A stretch of DNA of 52,114 nucleotides from Maritimibacter sp. (GTDB lineage Bacteria; Pseudomonadota; Alphaproteobacteria; Rhodobacterales; Rhodobacteraceae): the NCBI GenBank assembly GCA_011389895.1, contig JAABTN010000019.1, forward strand, positions 1 through 52,114. The letters are read 5' to 3'. Positions 16,692 through 25,718 of the stretch are shown one piece after another. Position 1 is the first letter of the stretch, and each line of letters starts with the position of its first letter. The position numbers and the translations under genes were made by a program. The notes below the pieces were generated by a model. The model ran no database searches. It was given only the letters and a program-made list of their open reading frames with translations, and was not told where the DNA came from.

Positions 16692-17585
16692 ATGACCGCG
16701 CCGGACACAGAATTCACCGTAGAGACCGCCACCCAAATGACCGGTGAAGAACCCAGCGAAGGCCACTACCATTACCAGGTGATCCGCCGGGCGATCACGG
16801 CGATCGACGCGGCGGGCGGAGAACCCCTGTCGCTCGATCACCTGTCGGACGCGGTCGGGTTGAGTCCGGCCCACCTGCAACGCCTGTTTTCGAAATGGGC
16901 GGGGGTCAGCCCGAAACGCTACCAACAATACCTGACGCTGGATCATGCGCGCCGGCTTTTACGTGACCGTCTGACAACGCTCGAGACCGCCAACGCGCTG
17001 GGCCTCTCGGGCACCGGGCGGTTGCATGACCTGTTTCTCACGTGGGAAGCGATGAGCCCCGGCGATTATGCGCGGGGTGGCGCGGGGCTCACCATCCGGT
17101 GGGGGTGGTTTGACAGCCCCTTCGACCGCGCGTTGGTCATGGCGACGCCACGCGGGATCTGCGGGCTGGCCTTTGCCGCCGAGACCGGGGAAGAGGCCGC
17201 CATGGCCGACATGCGCGCGCGGTGGCCGAAGGCGGATTTCGTCGCGGATCGCGCATCGCTCGCCCCCGAGGTGCAGGCGGTGTTCGCAGGCTCCGGCGCG
17301 GCGCGGCTGCACATGATCGGCGCCCCGTTCCAGATCAAGGTCTGGGAGGCGCTGATCACGATCCCGACCGGGCGGGTCACGACCTATTCCGAGATCGCGG
17401 GGGCGATCGGTAGCCCGCGCGCGGTGCGCGCCGTGGGCACGGCGGTGGGGCGCAACCCGGTCAGTTGGCTGATCCCTTGCCACCGTGCCCTGCGCAAATC
17501 CGGGGGCTTGGGCGGGTATCACTGGGGTCTGCCGGTCAAGCGCGCCATGCTGGCCTATGAGAGCGCCCGGACAGAGGTGGGGTAG
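16692..17585 (+). CDS. AraC-type HTH / methylated-DNA-[protein]-cysteine S-methyltransferase fusion
   Basis: 297 aa. Residues about 25-125 form an AraC-type double helix-turn-helix (LDHLSDAVGLSPAHLQRLFSK, then a second helix pair ending MSPGDYARGG). Residues about 205-297 form the O6-alkylguanine-DNA methyltransferase domain with the acceptor in IPCHR (Cys263), preceded by PTGRVTTYSEIA and followed by GGLGGYHWG. The layout equals E. coli Ada without its N-terminal zinc domain, which in Ada senses methylphosphotriesters. AAGGAGAG before the ATG at 16692 is a strong ribosome site. The protein repairs DNA by suicide alkyl transfer, and its HTH may bind the 20-bp tandem repeats just upstream. How it would sense damage without the missing domain is open. 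Confidence 0.92.
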   Translation: MTAPDTEFTVETATQMTGEEPSEGHYHYQVIRRAITAIDAAGGEPLSLDHLSDAVGLSPAHLQRLFSKWAGVSPKRYQQYLTLDHARRLLRDRLTTLETANALGLSGTGRLHDLFLTWEAMSPGDYARGGAGLTIRWGWFDSPFDRALVMATPRGICGLAFAAETGEEAAMADMRARWPKADFVADRASLAPEVQAVFAGSGAARLHMIGAPFQIKVWEALITIPTGRVTTYSEIAGAIGSPRAVRAVGTAVGRNPVSWLIPCHRALRKSGGLGGYHWGLPVKRAMLAYESARTEVG

Positions 17586-17683
17586 GGGCGCGATTTGTCG
17601 CCCATCGGGTGCCGGGTGGCTTTCCTCTGGCGCCAAAACGCCTATGGTCGGGCCATGTTTTTTCGCGCGAAGAAAGGTGCACC

Positions 17684-18319
17684 ATGACCCGTTTGAAACC
17701 CGTTCTCGTCCTTCCCGTTCTCGCCGCCCTCACGCTGTCGGCCTGTTCTTCCATGGGTCAGCGTGAGCGGGCCGGTGTTGCCACCGGGGCTGCGGCCGGG
17801 GGGCTTTTGGGCGCACTGGTGCCGGGCAACCGCGGGGCCACGGCTGCTGCCGGGGCAGCCGGCGGGGCCGTGGTCGGTGGGATCATCGGGAGCAGGCTGG
17901 ACGCGCAGGCAGAAGATTTGCGCGAAAGCTTCGATGACAGCCGGATCGAGGTGACCAACACCGGCTCCGCGCTCAAGGTCGTGATGCCGCAGGATATCCT
18001 CTTTGCCACCGACAGCGCCGACATCTCACCCGCCCTGAGCGGCGATCTACGCGCGCTCGCCGCGCATTTGCAGGACTACCCCGGCTCGCGGGTCGAGGTG
18101 ATCGGTCACACCGACAACACCGGGGACGCGGGCTACAATCTTGGGCTGTCCGAACGGCGGGCGCAAAGCGTGACCCGCGTGCTCTTGAACAACGGCGTTG
18201 GCGGGGCGCGGGTTCAGGCCATTGGCAAGGGTGACAGCGAACCGGTGACCACGAACCTCACGCCCGAAGGTCGCGCCCAGAACCGGCGCGTCGAGGTGAT
18301 GATCATTCCGAACTCTTGA
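17684..18319 (+). CDS. OmpA-family lipoprotein with glycine-zipper segment
   Basis: 211 aa from ATG 17684. The signal peptide ends in LTLSAC, a lipobox with Cys21 as the acylated residue. Residues about 28-75 are Gly/Ala-rich (GAAAGGLLGALVPG, GGAVVGGIIGS), a glycine-zipper membrane segment. The C-terminal half is an OmpA peptidoglycan-binding domain: ILFATDSADISP, VEVIGHTDNTGDAGYN, LSERRAQSV and NRRVEVMI. It anchors the outer membrane to peptidoglycan, as YiaD-like proteins do. The frame is open upstream, but only the start at 17684 gives a lipoprotein signal. A hairpin terminator at 18344-18364 follows. Confidence 0.92.
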   Translation: MTRLKPVLVLPVLAALTLSACSSMGQRERAGVATGAAAGGLLGALVPGNRGATAAAGAAGGAVVGGIIGSRLDAQAEDLRESFDDSRIEVTNTGSALKVVMPQDILFATDSADISPALSGDLRALAAHLQDYPGSRVEVIGHTDNTGDAGYNLGLSERRAQSVTRVLLNNGVGGARVQAIGKGDSEPVTTNLTPEGRAQNRRVEVMIIPNS

Positions 18320-18343
18320 CCCGGGAGGCAGCTGACCCGGGAC

Positions 18344-18367
18344 GGCGGCGCAACGCGCGCCGCCTTT
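18344..18367 (+). terminator. Terminator after the OmpA-like gene
   Basis: GGCGGCGC and GCGCCGCC form an 8-bp perfect stem with a 5-base loop at 18344-18364, followed directly by TTT. It stands 24 bases after the stop codon. The T-run is short, so termination may be partial. Confidence 0.5.
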
Positions 18368-18441
18368 ACCCCTTCGCGGCAAGCGGGTCGTATCGCTGAA
18401 CCCTGCGGTCCCCGGTCGGGCCGATGACTTGAGGATGCGCC

Positions 18442-19206
18442 ATGCCCCGCTTTGCCGCCAACATCACCTTCCTGTTTCGCGAATTGCCGTTTCTCGACCG
18501 AATCAGCGCTGCCGCCGACCATGGGTTTGCAGGCGTAGAGGCGCTGTTTCCCTATGATGACGCGGCGGGCCAGATCACCCGGCGGCTTGAGCTGGCCGGT
18601 CTCCCGATGGTGCTTATCAACTGCCCGCCGCCCAACTGGGCGGGCGGTCCGCGCGGGTTTGCCGCCGTTCCTGGGATGGCCGAACGTTTTCGCCACGACT
18701 TCAAACGTGCGCTGCGGTTTGCCGAGGCGCTGGGTGTGACCCGGATGCACGTGATGGCGGGCAATGCCGCCGGTCTGGTCGCGCAAAAGACGTTTATCGA
18801 GAACCTGCGCTGGGCGGCAGGTCAGGCGCCGAAACGTCAGCTCACCATAGAGCCGATCAACCGCCATGACATGCCCGGATATTTTCTCAACGATTTCGGG
18901 CAGGCCGCCGAGATACTCGACGCGGTGGGGGCCGGGAACGTGGGTCTGCAATTCGACATGTATCATGCGCAGATGATCACCGAAGACGGTCTTGCGGCCT
19001 GGGCGGCACATGGGAACAGGGCCGTTCATGTTCAGATCGGCGGTGCGCCGGGGCGGCATGAACCGAAAGGCGGTGAGGTCGATTACCCGGCCTTCTTCGC
19101 CGCGCTGGACGACGGGGCATACACCGGCTGGGTGTCGGCGGAATACAATCCCGCCGCCGACACGCGCGACGGTCTTGGGTGGATGGACCTTGCCAAGCGC
19201 CGCTGA
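18442..19206 (+). CDS. Hydroxypyruvate isomerase-family TIM-barrel protein
   Basis: 254 aa, the normal size of Hyi/OtnI proteins in the xylose isomerase-like superfamily. Hyi converts hydroxypyruvate to tartronate semialdehyde; OtnI relatives act on 2-oxo-tetronate. The N-terminal FAANITFLFRELPFLDRI and the metal-site strands are visible: TIEPINRHDMPGYFL with Glu and His, LQFDMYHAQM with Asp and His, HVQIGGAPGRHEPKGGEVDY, and VSAEYNP near the end with Glu. TTGAGGA precedes the ATG. It does not sit with glyoxylate carboligase or tartronate reductase genes, so the exact substrate is open. Confidence 0.85.
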   Translation: MPRFAANITFLFRELPFLDRISAAADHGFAGVEALFPYDDAAGQITRRLELAGLPMVLINCPPPNWAGGPRGFAAVPGMAERFRHDFKRALRFAEALGVTRMHVMAGNAAGLVAQKTFIENLRWAAGQAPKRQLTIEPINRHDMPGYFLNDFGQAAEILDAVGAGNVGLQFDMYHAQMITEDGLAAWAAHGNRAVHVQIGGAPGRHEPKGGEVDYPAFFAALDDGAYTGWVSAEYNPAADTRDGLGWMDLAKRR

Positions 19207-19225
19207 CAGGACAAGACCAGCGCGC

Positions 19226-20137
19226 CTAGGTTCCGAAAGTCGCAGGCTGGTCGCAGGTTTGATCTGAGCTCTCGGTGTCGAGCGTCACATGGGTGATCGC
19301 GAAGCGGTCGGCGAGCATGGCGCGCAAGGCCTGTTTGGTGGCCGCGATGGTGGCGAGATCATCCGCATTCACCACCACATGGGCCTCAAGCGATGTGACG
19401 GTTTCGCTGATCTGCCAGATGTGAAGATGGTGGACCGAGACAACGCCGGGGATCGCTTCCATGCCTTCGACGACCGCCTCCGGCTGCACCCCCGGCGGCG
19501 TGCCCAGCATGAGCATGCGGATCACACCGCGCCCTTCGGTGAGTGACATCCACAGGATATACCCGGCGATCAGAAGCGTTGCGACCGGGTCGGCCCATGT
19601 CCAGCCTAAGGCGACGATGAGCAGGCCGGTGATGATCACCGCGACCGAGCCGAGCGCATCGGCAAGGTTGTGCAGAAACGCCGCCCGGATGTTCACGCTG
19701 TCTTTCGCCATGCGCCATGTCAGCCACGCGGTCGCGAGATCGACGATGAGGGCGAGCCCGGCGACCCCGATCATCAGCCATCCGGTGACCTCGGTCGGGG
19801 TGATGATCCGTTCCACGGCTTCGTAGACGAGGTAGACGCCAATCACGGCAAGCGTGGTGAGGTTGATCAAGGCCGCGACCAGTTCGGCCCGCTTGTAGCC
19901 AAAGGTCATGGTCGCATCGGTCGGTCGCCGCCCGATCCGGCGCGCGGCCCAGGCGATGGCCAGCGACACGGCGTCCGAGAGATTGTGCACCGCATCCGCG
20001 ATCAGCGCGACGGATCCGGACAGGATCCCCCCGATGATCTCGGCCACGGTGAGCAGAAGGTTGATCCCCACCGCCGTCGCGACAGAACGGTCGCCCGCTT
20101 CGGGGTCTACGTGGTGGTGTGTGTGATCCTGGGGCAT
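19226..20137 (-). CDS. Cation diffusion facilitator transporter
   Basis: 303 aa. The N-terminus is His-rich (HTHHHVDPE). Six membrane segments follow, with the CDF metal-site residues: IADAVHNLSDAV in segment 2 and FLHNLADALGSV in segment 5, giving the His/Asp pairs used for zinc. The C-terminal cytosolic domain includes VSVHHLHIWQISETVTSLEAHVVV, typical of zinc-exporting CzcD/ZitB relatives. The protein most likely exports zinc or related divalent cations in exchange for protons. It converges with the hydroxypyruvate isomerase-family gene, 19 bp away, and lies downstream of the SDR/MDR pair on the same strand after 94 bp. Metal specificity not proven. Confidence 0.92.
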   Translation of the reverse strand: MPQDHTHHHVDPEAGDRSVATAVGINLLLTVAEIIGGILSGSVALIADAVHNLSDAVSLAIAWAARRIGRRPTDATMTFGYKRAELVAALINLTTLAVIGVYLVYEAVERIITPTEVTGWLMIGVAGLALIVDLATAWLTWRMAKDSVNIRAAFLHNLADALGSVAVIITGLLIVALGWTWADPVATLLIAGYILWMSLTEGRGVIRMLMLGTPPGVQPEAVVEGMEAIPGVVSVHHLHIWQISETVTSLEAHVVVNADDLATIAATKQALRAMLADRFAITHVTLDTESSDQTCDQPATFGT

Positions 20138-20231
20138 GGTTTTCTCCCTCTGCCCGATCTGTATAATTCCTCATTCTGGATGCCTTCGCCGATCACGCGC
20201 AGTGCGCGCGCGATCACTGAAACCGGGCGCG

Positions 20232-21008
20232 TCAGCCGCCTTCTTCGATCGACCAGCCACCATCGACGATCAGGGTTTGACCGGTGGTCCAGGCCCCGGC
20301 GCGTGACCCGAAAAACAGCGCCGCCCCCGCGATGTCGTCAGGTTCGCCCAAGCGCTTCAGGGCATAGGACCGGGCGATGGCCTTTTCCCGCTCGGGGTCT
20401 TCGTAAAGCGCGGCGGCGAACTTGGTTTTCACCACGGCGGGCGCGATGCCGTTCACCCGGATGTTGTCGCGGCCATAGGCGGTGGCGAGGTTGCGCACGA
20501 TCTGGGTGTCGGCGGCTTTGGTCACGGCATAGATGCCAAGGTTTTTCGACCCCTTGAAAGCGGCGATGGACGAGATGATGATGATCGCGCCGCCCCCCTT
20601 TGCCTGCATACCCGGCACCACGCGTTTGGCGAGCTTGATGTTGGCTCGGATATTGACGTGGATCGTCTTGTCGAACGCCTCGTCCGGGGTGTCGAGAAAC
20701 GGACCCATGTAGGGGTTCACGGCGGCGTTCAAGACAAGGATGTCGACCGGCCCCAGTGCCTCTTCCGTCCGGGTGACGAGCGCGTCGAGGTCGGCGTCTT
20801 CCGCGATGTTGGCGGGGATGGCGACGGCACGCCCGCCCCCCTTGGCATTGATGTCGGCGGCGACCGCGTCACAGACATCGCCCTTGCGCGACGAGATGAC
20901 GACATTCGCCCCTGCTTCGGCCATCGCTTCGGCGATGGCGCGCCCGATCCCGCGGGTCGAACCCGTGACAAGCGCGGTTTGCCCGCTGAGATCGAACAGC
21001 GAATGCAT
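20232..21008 (-). CDS. SDR-family NAD(P)-dependent oxidoreductase
   Basis: 258 aa classical short-chain dehydrogenase. The Rossmann motif is TGSTRGIGRAIAEAMAEAGA (residues about 14-33), then VLNAAVNPY, the catalytic Ser in IIIISSIAAF, and YAVTK with the catalytic Tyr and Lys. The C-terminal GSRAGAWTTGQTLIVDGG closes the fold. It overlaps the upstream MDR reductase gene by one base (TGATG), so the two are co-translated. Divergent from them is an acyl-CoA synthetase, which suggests a role in fatty- or organic-acid breakdown, but the substrate cannot be read. Confidence 0.92.
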   Translation of the reverse strand: MHSLFDLSGQTALVTGSTRGIGRAIAEAMAEAGANVVISSRKGDVCDAVAADINAKGGGRAVAIPANIAEDADLDALVTRTEEALGPVDILVLNAAVNPYMGPFLDTPDEAFDKTIHVNIRANIKLAKRVVPGMQAKGGGAIIIISSIAAFKGSKNLGIYAVTKAADTQIVRNLATAYGRDNIRVNGIAPAVVKTKFAAALYEDPEREKAIARSYALKRLGEPDDIAGAALFFGSRAGAWTTGQTLIVDGGWSIEEGG

Positions 21009-22030
21009 CAGGCCACCTTGACGATCTGCTTGCCGAAGTTGCCGCCTTTCAGCATCGACATGAAGGCGTCGGGCGCGTTTTCAAGCCCCTCTGCCACGTC
21101 CTCGGTATACTTGATCGTCCCATTGGCGACGAGCGGCCCCGCCTCTTTCAAAAACGCGGGGTATTGGTCCCAATGGTCGGCGATGATGAAGCCCTGTGCA
21201 TGCATCCGGTTGACCAGCATGGAGCGCCAGAATTTCGGCAGATCAAACACCTCGGCCCCGCCCCCGGCATCGTAATAGGCGATCATGCCGCAGATCGGGA
21301 TACGCCCGAAGACGTTCATGTTGGGAAGCACACCTTCGAGCACGGGGCCCGCGACATTCTCGAAATAAATGTCGATCCCGTTTGGGCAGGCGTCGCCGAT
21401 CTTGGCGCGCGCATCGCGGGCATCCGCGAAGCTGCGATGATCGAGACAGGCGTCGAAGCCGAATTTCTCGACCGCATGGGCGCATTTCTTCTCGCCCCCG
21501 GCGATGCCGATGACTGTGAGCCCCTTGTGCTTGGCAAATTGACCGACCATCGAGCCGACCGGGCCGGTGGCGGCGGCAACCACGAGCGTCTCGCCCGCTT
21601 TCGGTTGCCCGATCTTGGTCAGCCCGTACCAGCCGGTGAACCCCGGCATGCCAAGCACGCCGAGCGCGGTGGTTTCGGGAATGCCATCGGGCAGTTTGCG
21701 CAAATCTTTCGCGCGCATGATCGCGTGGTCGCACCAGCCGGCCATGCCGAAGACCTTGTCACCTGCGGCGAACCCTTCGGCGTTCGACTCGAGAACCTCG
21801 CCGACCGCGCCGCCTTCCATGACCCCGTCCACCTCGACCGGGGCCGCGTATGACTTTGCGTCATCCATGCGGCCGCGCATGTAGGGGTCGAGTGACATTG
21901 CCGTGACCTTGATCAGAACCTCGCCCGCCACCGGCGCGCCAAGGTCATGGCTTTCAAGGCGAAAATTGTCCTTGCTCACCGGCCCATTCGGGCGGCTCGC
22001 CAGAACGATGCGTTTTGCAGTGACTGACAT
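21008..22030 (-). CDS. Zinc-free MDR-family NADP-dependent oxidoreductase (CurA-like)
   Basis: 340 aa. The family comprises enone/alkenal reductases such as E. coli CurA and leukotriene B4 12-hydroxydehydrogenase relatives. Visible are IVLASRPNGPVSKDNFRLE at the N-terminus, MSLDPYMRGRM, and the NADP-binding AAATGPVGSMVGQFAKHKG with VIGIAGGEKKC after it. Then comes DIYFENVAGPVLEGVLPNM, all characteristic of this subfamily. The cysteine and histidine ligands of zinc alcohol dehydrogenases are absent. Its stop overlaps the SDR start. It is divergent from the acyl-CoA synthetase. It probably reduces alpha,beta-unsaturated aldehydes or ketones, perhaps for detoxification. Confidence 0.92.
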   Translation of the reverse strand: MSVTAKRIVLASRPNGPVSKDNFRLESHDLGAPVAGEVLIKVTAMSLDPYMRGRMDDAKSYAAPVEVDGVMEGGAVGEVLESNAEGFAAGDKVFGMAGWCDHAIMRAKDLRKLPDGIPETTALGVLGMPGFTGWYGLTKIGQPKAGETLVVAAATGPVGSMVGQFAKHKGLTVIGIAGGEKKCAHAVEKFGFDACLDHRSFADARDARAKIGDACPNGIDIYFENVAGPVLEGVLPNMNVFGRIPICGMIAYYDAGGGAEVFDLPKFWRSMLVNRMHAQGFIIADHWDQYPAFLKEAGPLVANGTIKYTEDVAEGLENAPDAFMSMLKGGNFGKQIVKVA

Positions 22031-22158
22031 TTATGCTTTCCTTCTCCCTGAGTCTTGAAGATACTCATGCCTGAAATTCAATTTCGCAAGGCAAAACAAC
22101 CCGAGGTGACGCGACGGAGGAGGCCCGGAGCGCCCATGGGATACAGGGAGGAGATAGC

Positions 22159-23802
22159 ATGCAAGGCATGATGATGCATCGGCCGTTGTCGATCATTTCG
22201 ATCTTGGAATTCGCAGCAGAAGCCAACGCGCGGGCGGGGCTTGTCACGGTCGAAACCCATGGCGAGGTGACGCGCCAGAGCTACCGCGAAACCTATGCGC
22301 GGGTCGGTCAATTGGCCCATGCCCTGAGCGCCATGGGGATCAAGCCGGGCGATCGCGTTGCGACGCTGGCATGGAACAACCGCCGCCATTTCGAGCTGTA
22401 TTACGCGATCTCGGGCATCGGCGCGGTGTGTCACACGATCAACCCGCGCCTGTCGGCGGAACAGATGATCTATATCGTCAACCACGCCGCCGACCGGGTG
22501 ATTTTCGTCGATGCCACCTTCCTTCCGATTCTCGCCGCGTTGAAAGAGCATCTTCCGGACGACCTGCGCATCGTTGTCATGGCCGACCACGATCACATGC
22601 CGGACACGCCGCTTGAGGTGTTTTGTTACGAGGGCCTGATGGACGGGCAGAAGACCGTCTATGACTGGCCGGAGATGGATGAGAACACCGCCGCGAGCCT
22701 GTGCTATACCTCGGGCACCACCGGCAACCCGAAGGGCGCGCTCTATTCGCACCGCTCCACGGTGCTGCACGCCTTCATGGTGGGCACGATCCTTGGCCCG
22801 GCGCTCCCGCGCGACGAGATGGGCAAGACCAACATCCTGCCCGTGGTGCCGCTGTTTCACGTCAACGCATGGGGCCTTCCCTATGCCGCCCCGATCATCG
22901 GTGCGAACCTGATCATGCCGGGGCCCGGGCTGGATGGTGAAAGCCTGTGGAGCCTCATGGACACTGAAAAGGTCGGCTCGGCCTGGGGCGTTCCGACGGT
23001 CTGGATGGGTCTCTTGGGCGAGATCGAGAAACAGGGGCGCAAACCCGTTGCGCTGGCCGACGTGGTGATCGGCGGCTCTGCCGCCCCGCGTTCCATGATC
23101 GAGAAGTTCGAGAAGATGGACGTGAACGTGAACCACGCGTGGGGCATGACCGAGATGAGCCCGATTGGAACCCACGGTGTCATGCCGCCCGAGGTCAACC
23201 AGCTGCCGTTCGAAGAACGGATGGATTACAAGCAGCTTCAGGGGCGGCGTTGTTTCGGTGTCGATCTTAAGATCGTCGACGAGGACGGGAACCGGCAGCC
23301 GCATGATGGCAAGGCCATCGGGGAATTGTATGTGCGTGGCAACAGTGTCGTGTCAGGCTATTTCAACAACGAAGAGGCAAGCGAGAAGGCGCTGGATGCC
23401 GAAGGGTGGTTTGGCACCGGCGACGTGGCTTCGATAAACGAAGACGGGTTCCTGACCATTCAGGACCGGGCCAAGGACCTGATCAAGTCGGGGGGAGAGT
23501 GGATTTCATCCATTGACCTTGAAAACGCGGCGATGAGCCATGCGGGGGTGGCGAATTGCGCCGCTATCGGTGTGGCGCATCCGAAATGGGATGAGCGCCC
23601 GATCCTCGTCGCTGTCGCGGCGGGGGAGGACAAACCGTCCCTCGACGTGCTGCGCGATCATATGGCAGCGCATTTCGCGAAGTGGCAATTGCCCGATGAC
23701 GTGATCTGGGTCGAAGAGCTTCCGCTGACCGCGACCGGCAAGGTGTCGAAGTTGAACCTTCGCAAACAGCTTGCCGACTACAAGCACCCTGAACTGGCGT
23801 AG
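22159..23802 (+). CDS. AMP-dependent acyl-CoA synthetase (AlkK/DmdB-like, medium to long chain)
   Basis: 547 aa ANL-superfamily ligase. Motif A5/P-loop [18 protein letters not shown] lies near residue 180, then [11 protein letters not shown], then the hinge [30 protein letters not shown], and the catalytic lysine in [12 protein letters not shown]. The length and the [18 protein letters not shown] segment put it with AlkK-type medium-chain ligases, a group that also holds DmdB, the methylmercaptopropionate-CoA ligase of marine Rhodobacterales. Which acid is used is not decided by sequence here. GGGAGGAG in front of the ATG is a strong ribosome site. It is divergent from the MDR/SDR pair and converges with gcrA. 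Confidence 0.9.
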   Translation: MQGMMMHRPLSIISILEFAAEANARAGLVTVETHGEVTRQSYRETYARVGQLAHALSAMGIKPGDRVATLAWNNRRHFELYYAISGIGAVCHTINPRLSAEQMIYIVNHAADRVIFVDATFLPILAALKEHLPDDLRIVVMADHDHMPDTPLEVFCYEGLMDGQKTVYDWPEMDENTAASLCYTSGTTGNPKGALYSHRSTVLHAFMVGTILGPALPRDEMGKTNILPVVPLFHVNAWGLPYAAPIIGANLIMPGPGLDGESLWSLMDTEKVGSAWGVPTVWMGLLGEIEKQGRKPVALADVVIGGSAAPRSMIEKFEKMDVNVNHAWGMTEMSPIGTHGVMPPEVNQLPFEERMDYKQLQGRRCFGVDLKIVDEDGNRQPHDGKAIGELYVRGNSVVSGYFNNEEASEKALDAEGWFGTGDVASINEDGFLTIQDRAKDLIKSGGEWISSIDLENAAMSHAGVANCAAIGVAHPKWDERPILVAVAAGEDKPSLDVLRDHMAAHFAKWQLPDDVIWVEELPLTATGKVSKLNLRKQLADYKHPELA

Positions 23803-23812
23803 CACGCCTCCG

Positions 23813-23859
23813 CCCTGCCGGTGATACCGGCGGGGCGCGGGTCAGGCGTTGCTCTGACC
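23813..23859. terminator. Paired hairpins between convergent acyl-CoA synthetase and gcrA genes
   Basis: A 10-bp stem with one G-T pair and a 3-base loop occupies 23813-23835. A second stem, GGTCAG with CTGACC, lies at 23840-23859. There is no T-run, so intrinsic termination is uncertain, but the position between convergent genes suits a two-way transcription barrier. Confidence 0.35.
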
Positions 23860-23888
23860 GCCGCCGCGCCCCGTTCAACGTCTGGATG

Positions 23889-24473
23889 TTACCGCTTGCG
23901 GTCGCGGCGCGAGGACATGGGTTGGAACGCCACGCTCACATGCGCTTCGCAATAGGGCTTGCCCGCTTGTACCGGAAGACCGCAGAACCAGAAATCTTCG
24001 GTCGCCGGATCGCCGATGGGCCATTTGCAGGTGCGTTCGGTCAATTCGAGAAGCCCAAGCTTCTTGGCGGATTTCTCGATTTCCGACACTTTGGCGAGCG
24101 CCTCCGGGCTGATTTCGTTTGCACTGGGTTGCGGCGGGAGCGGCTGTCCGGCGGGAATGATCGCCTTGCGGGCCGGGGCCGCGGGCTTGATCTCGGCCAC
24201 CTCTTCGCTCGCCGGAACCTCGGGCGGGGTGTCAGGCTTTGCGTCAAGTTTCTTCGCGGCCGGTTTTTTCGGCGCGGGCTTGGCCTTTTCCTTGGCCGGG
24301 GTCTTGGCGGTCGTGGTCGTGCCACCGGCACGGTTGGACAGACCTAACCGATGCACCTTGCCAATCACGGCGTTGCGGGTGACACCGCCCAGCTCTTTCG
24401 CGATCTGGCTGGCCGATTGCCCCTCGGCCCACATCTTCTTCAAGGTTTCGACGCGTTCGTCAGTCCAGGACAT
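23889..24473 (-). CDS. gcrA: GcrA cell-cycle regulator
   Basis: 194 aa. The N-terminus SWTDERVETLKKMWAEGQSA and SQIAKELGGVTRNAVIGKVHRLGL is the diagnostic GcrA DNA-binding helix-turn-helix. A Lys/Ala/Pro-rich linker (about 50-120) follows, then a C-terminal domain with TCKWPIGDP, FWFCG and PYCEAH, probably holding a metal through Cys and His. In Caulobacter GcrA binds the housekeeping sigma factor and promoters with CcrM-methylated GANTC. The gene itself is strong evidence for an alphaproteobacterial host. It lies 99 bp downstream of the EamA transporter on the same strand. I saw no GANTC in that gap. Confidence 0.96.
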   Translation of the reverse strand: MSWTDERVETLKKMWAEGQSASQIAKELGGVTRNAVIGKVHRLGLSNRAGGTTTTAKTPAKEKAKPAPKKPAAKKLDAKPDTPPEVPASEEVAEIKPAAPARKAIIPAGQPLPPQPSANEISPEALAKVSEIEKSAKKLGLLELTERTCKWPIGDPATEDFWFCGLPVQAGKPYCEAHVSVAFQPMSSRRDRKR

Positions 24474-24572
24474 TGCAATTCCTCGTGGGCCGGTGTGTCG
24501 GCCTTGGCCTTTTCGTTCCGGGGCATTTTAATCCCCCGGCAATCGGATACAAGCGGAAGGGCGGTATATGGC

Positions 24573-25451
24573 CTAAACCTTTGCCTTTTTCAAGCGGCCT
24601 TCCCGCCAGGCGAGGATCACGCCGCCCGCAAGAATGATGCCCGCGCCAAGACCGGAGACCGGATCGGGCCATGTGCCGAAGGCGACACCGTCGTAGAGCG
24701 CGGCGAACACAAGGGTGGCATAAAAGAACGGCGTCGCAAAGCTCGCATCCGCGCGGCGCATCGACTGGATGAAACAGGTCTGGGCCAGTGCCATCATCAC
24801 GCCGAGCGCGGCGAGGATGGCCCATGTGGCGGGGTCGGGCATTGTCCAGACGCCGGTCACGACAACCGCGACGCTTGCGATGGTCAGCCCCATCGCGTTG
24901 TTGACCAGCAGGATCTGGATCGGTTGCTCGCGCCCGGTCAGAAACTTGATCACCGTGATTTCCACCCCCATCGCCAATGCCGCACCCAGCGCGAGAAGCG
25001 CGCCGACCTGCAAGGTCCCGCTGCCGGGGTTCAGAAGGATCGCCCCGCCGGTGAGCGCGATGGCCGCGGCCATCCACCGCCATGGCCCGACCTTTTCCCC
25101 CAGCACGGGAATGGCCAGAAGCATCGCGAACACCGGGTTCAGAAACGAGATCGCGGTGGCATCGGCCAGCGGAATGAACTGGATCGCCGCGAAAGTAAGC
25201 GTGATCCCGGCCCAGCCCGCGACCGAGCGCCCCGCATGCACCATCCAGTTTGGTCGTGTGAACGTCGGACGCAGGACCAGCGTGGCAAGGGTGATCGCGA
25301 GAAAGGCGAAGAAGAACCGCCCTTGGCTGATCTGAAGCGGATGAAGCCCGGCTGCACCTGCGAGCTTGGCCAAAAGCGTGGTGCCGGCCACGAGCGCTGC
25401 GGCCAGCAACATGAACCCGGCAGAGGCAAGGGGGGCGTCGTCACGTGTCAT
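24573..25451 (-). CDS. DMT-superfamily EamA-type transporter
   Basis: 292 aa from ATG 25451. The frame is open another 80 codons upstream, but that part is Arg/Cys-rich and not membrane-like, so the shorter start is preferred. The protein has ten hydrophobic segments in two repeats of five, the drug/metabolite transporter plan, with SQGRFFFAFLAI and IPLADATAISFLNPVFAMLL in repeat 1 and FATPFFYATLVFAALYDGVAFG in repeat 2. It is likely an inner-membrane exporter of a small metabolite; the substrate is unknown. It is divergent from argD across a 267-bp gap. Confidence 0.88.
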   Translation of the reverse strand: MTRDDAPLASAGFMLLAAALVAGTTLLAKLAGAAGLHPLQISQGRFFFAFLAITLATLVLRPTFTRPNWMVHAGRSVAGWAGITLTFAAIQFIPLADATAISFLNPVFAMLLAIPVLGEKVGPWRWMAAAIALTGGAILLNPGSGTLQVGALLALGAALAMGVEITVIKFLTGREQPIQILLVNNAMGLTIASVAVVVTGVWTMPDPATWAILAALGVMMALAQTCFIQSMRRADASFATPFFYATLVFAALYDGVAFGTWPDPVSGLGAGIILAGGVILAWREGRLKKAKV

Positions 25452-25718
25452 GGCGCGGTCATAGGGAGTTTCGGCCCGGTGTGCAGCCTGTTTCTTGCAG
25501 CGCTTCGGCGCAACGTCGCGGGCGCAAAGGGCGTGGACAGCGCAGCCAATTGTCCGTAGACAGCCGCCATGACCAAACGGACCGCACATTTCATCACGCG
25601 ACGTCGCCGCATCTGCCTGTGACCTCGTAACCCCGTTTCGTCCAAAACCAATCCTAAATCGTTGACACCGGCCTGCCCTTGCGGCACGCAAAGGCCTCTT
25701 TTTGCAAGGAATGACGCA
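25452..25718. promoter_or_regulatory. Divergent promoter region of the EamA transporter and argD
   Basis: 267 bp without a credible gene. A perfect TTGACA at 25662-25667 reads toward argD and could be a -35 element, but no good -10 stands 16-18 bases after it. AAGGA at 25706-25710 is the argD ribosome site. I see no inverted repeat like an ArgR box. Confidence 0.35.

Noticed and set aside
25662..25667. TTGACA as a firm argD promoter
   Set aside because: The -35 is perfect but no acceptable -10 stands at the right distance, so it is noted only as a possibility.
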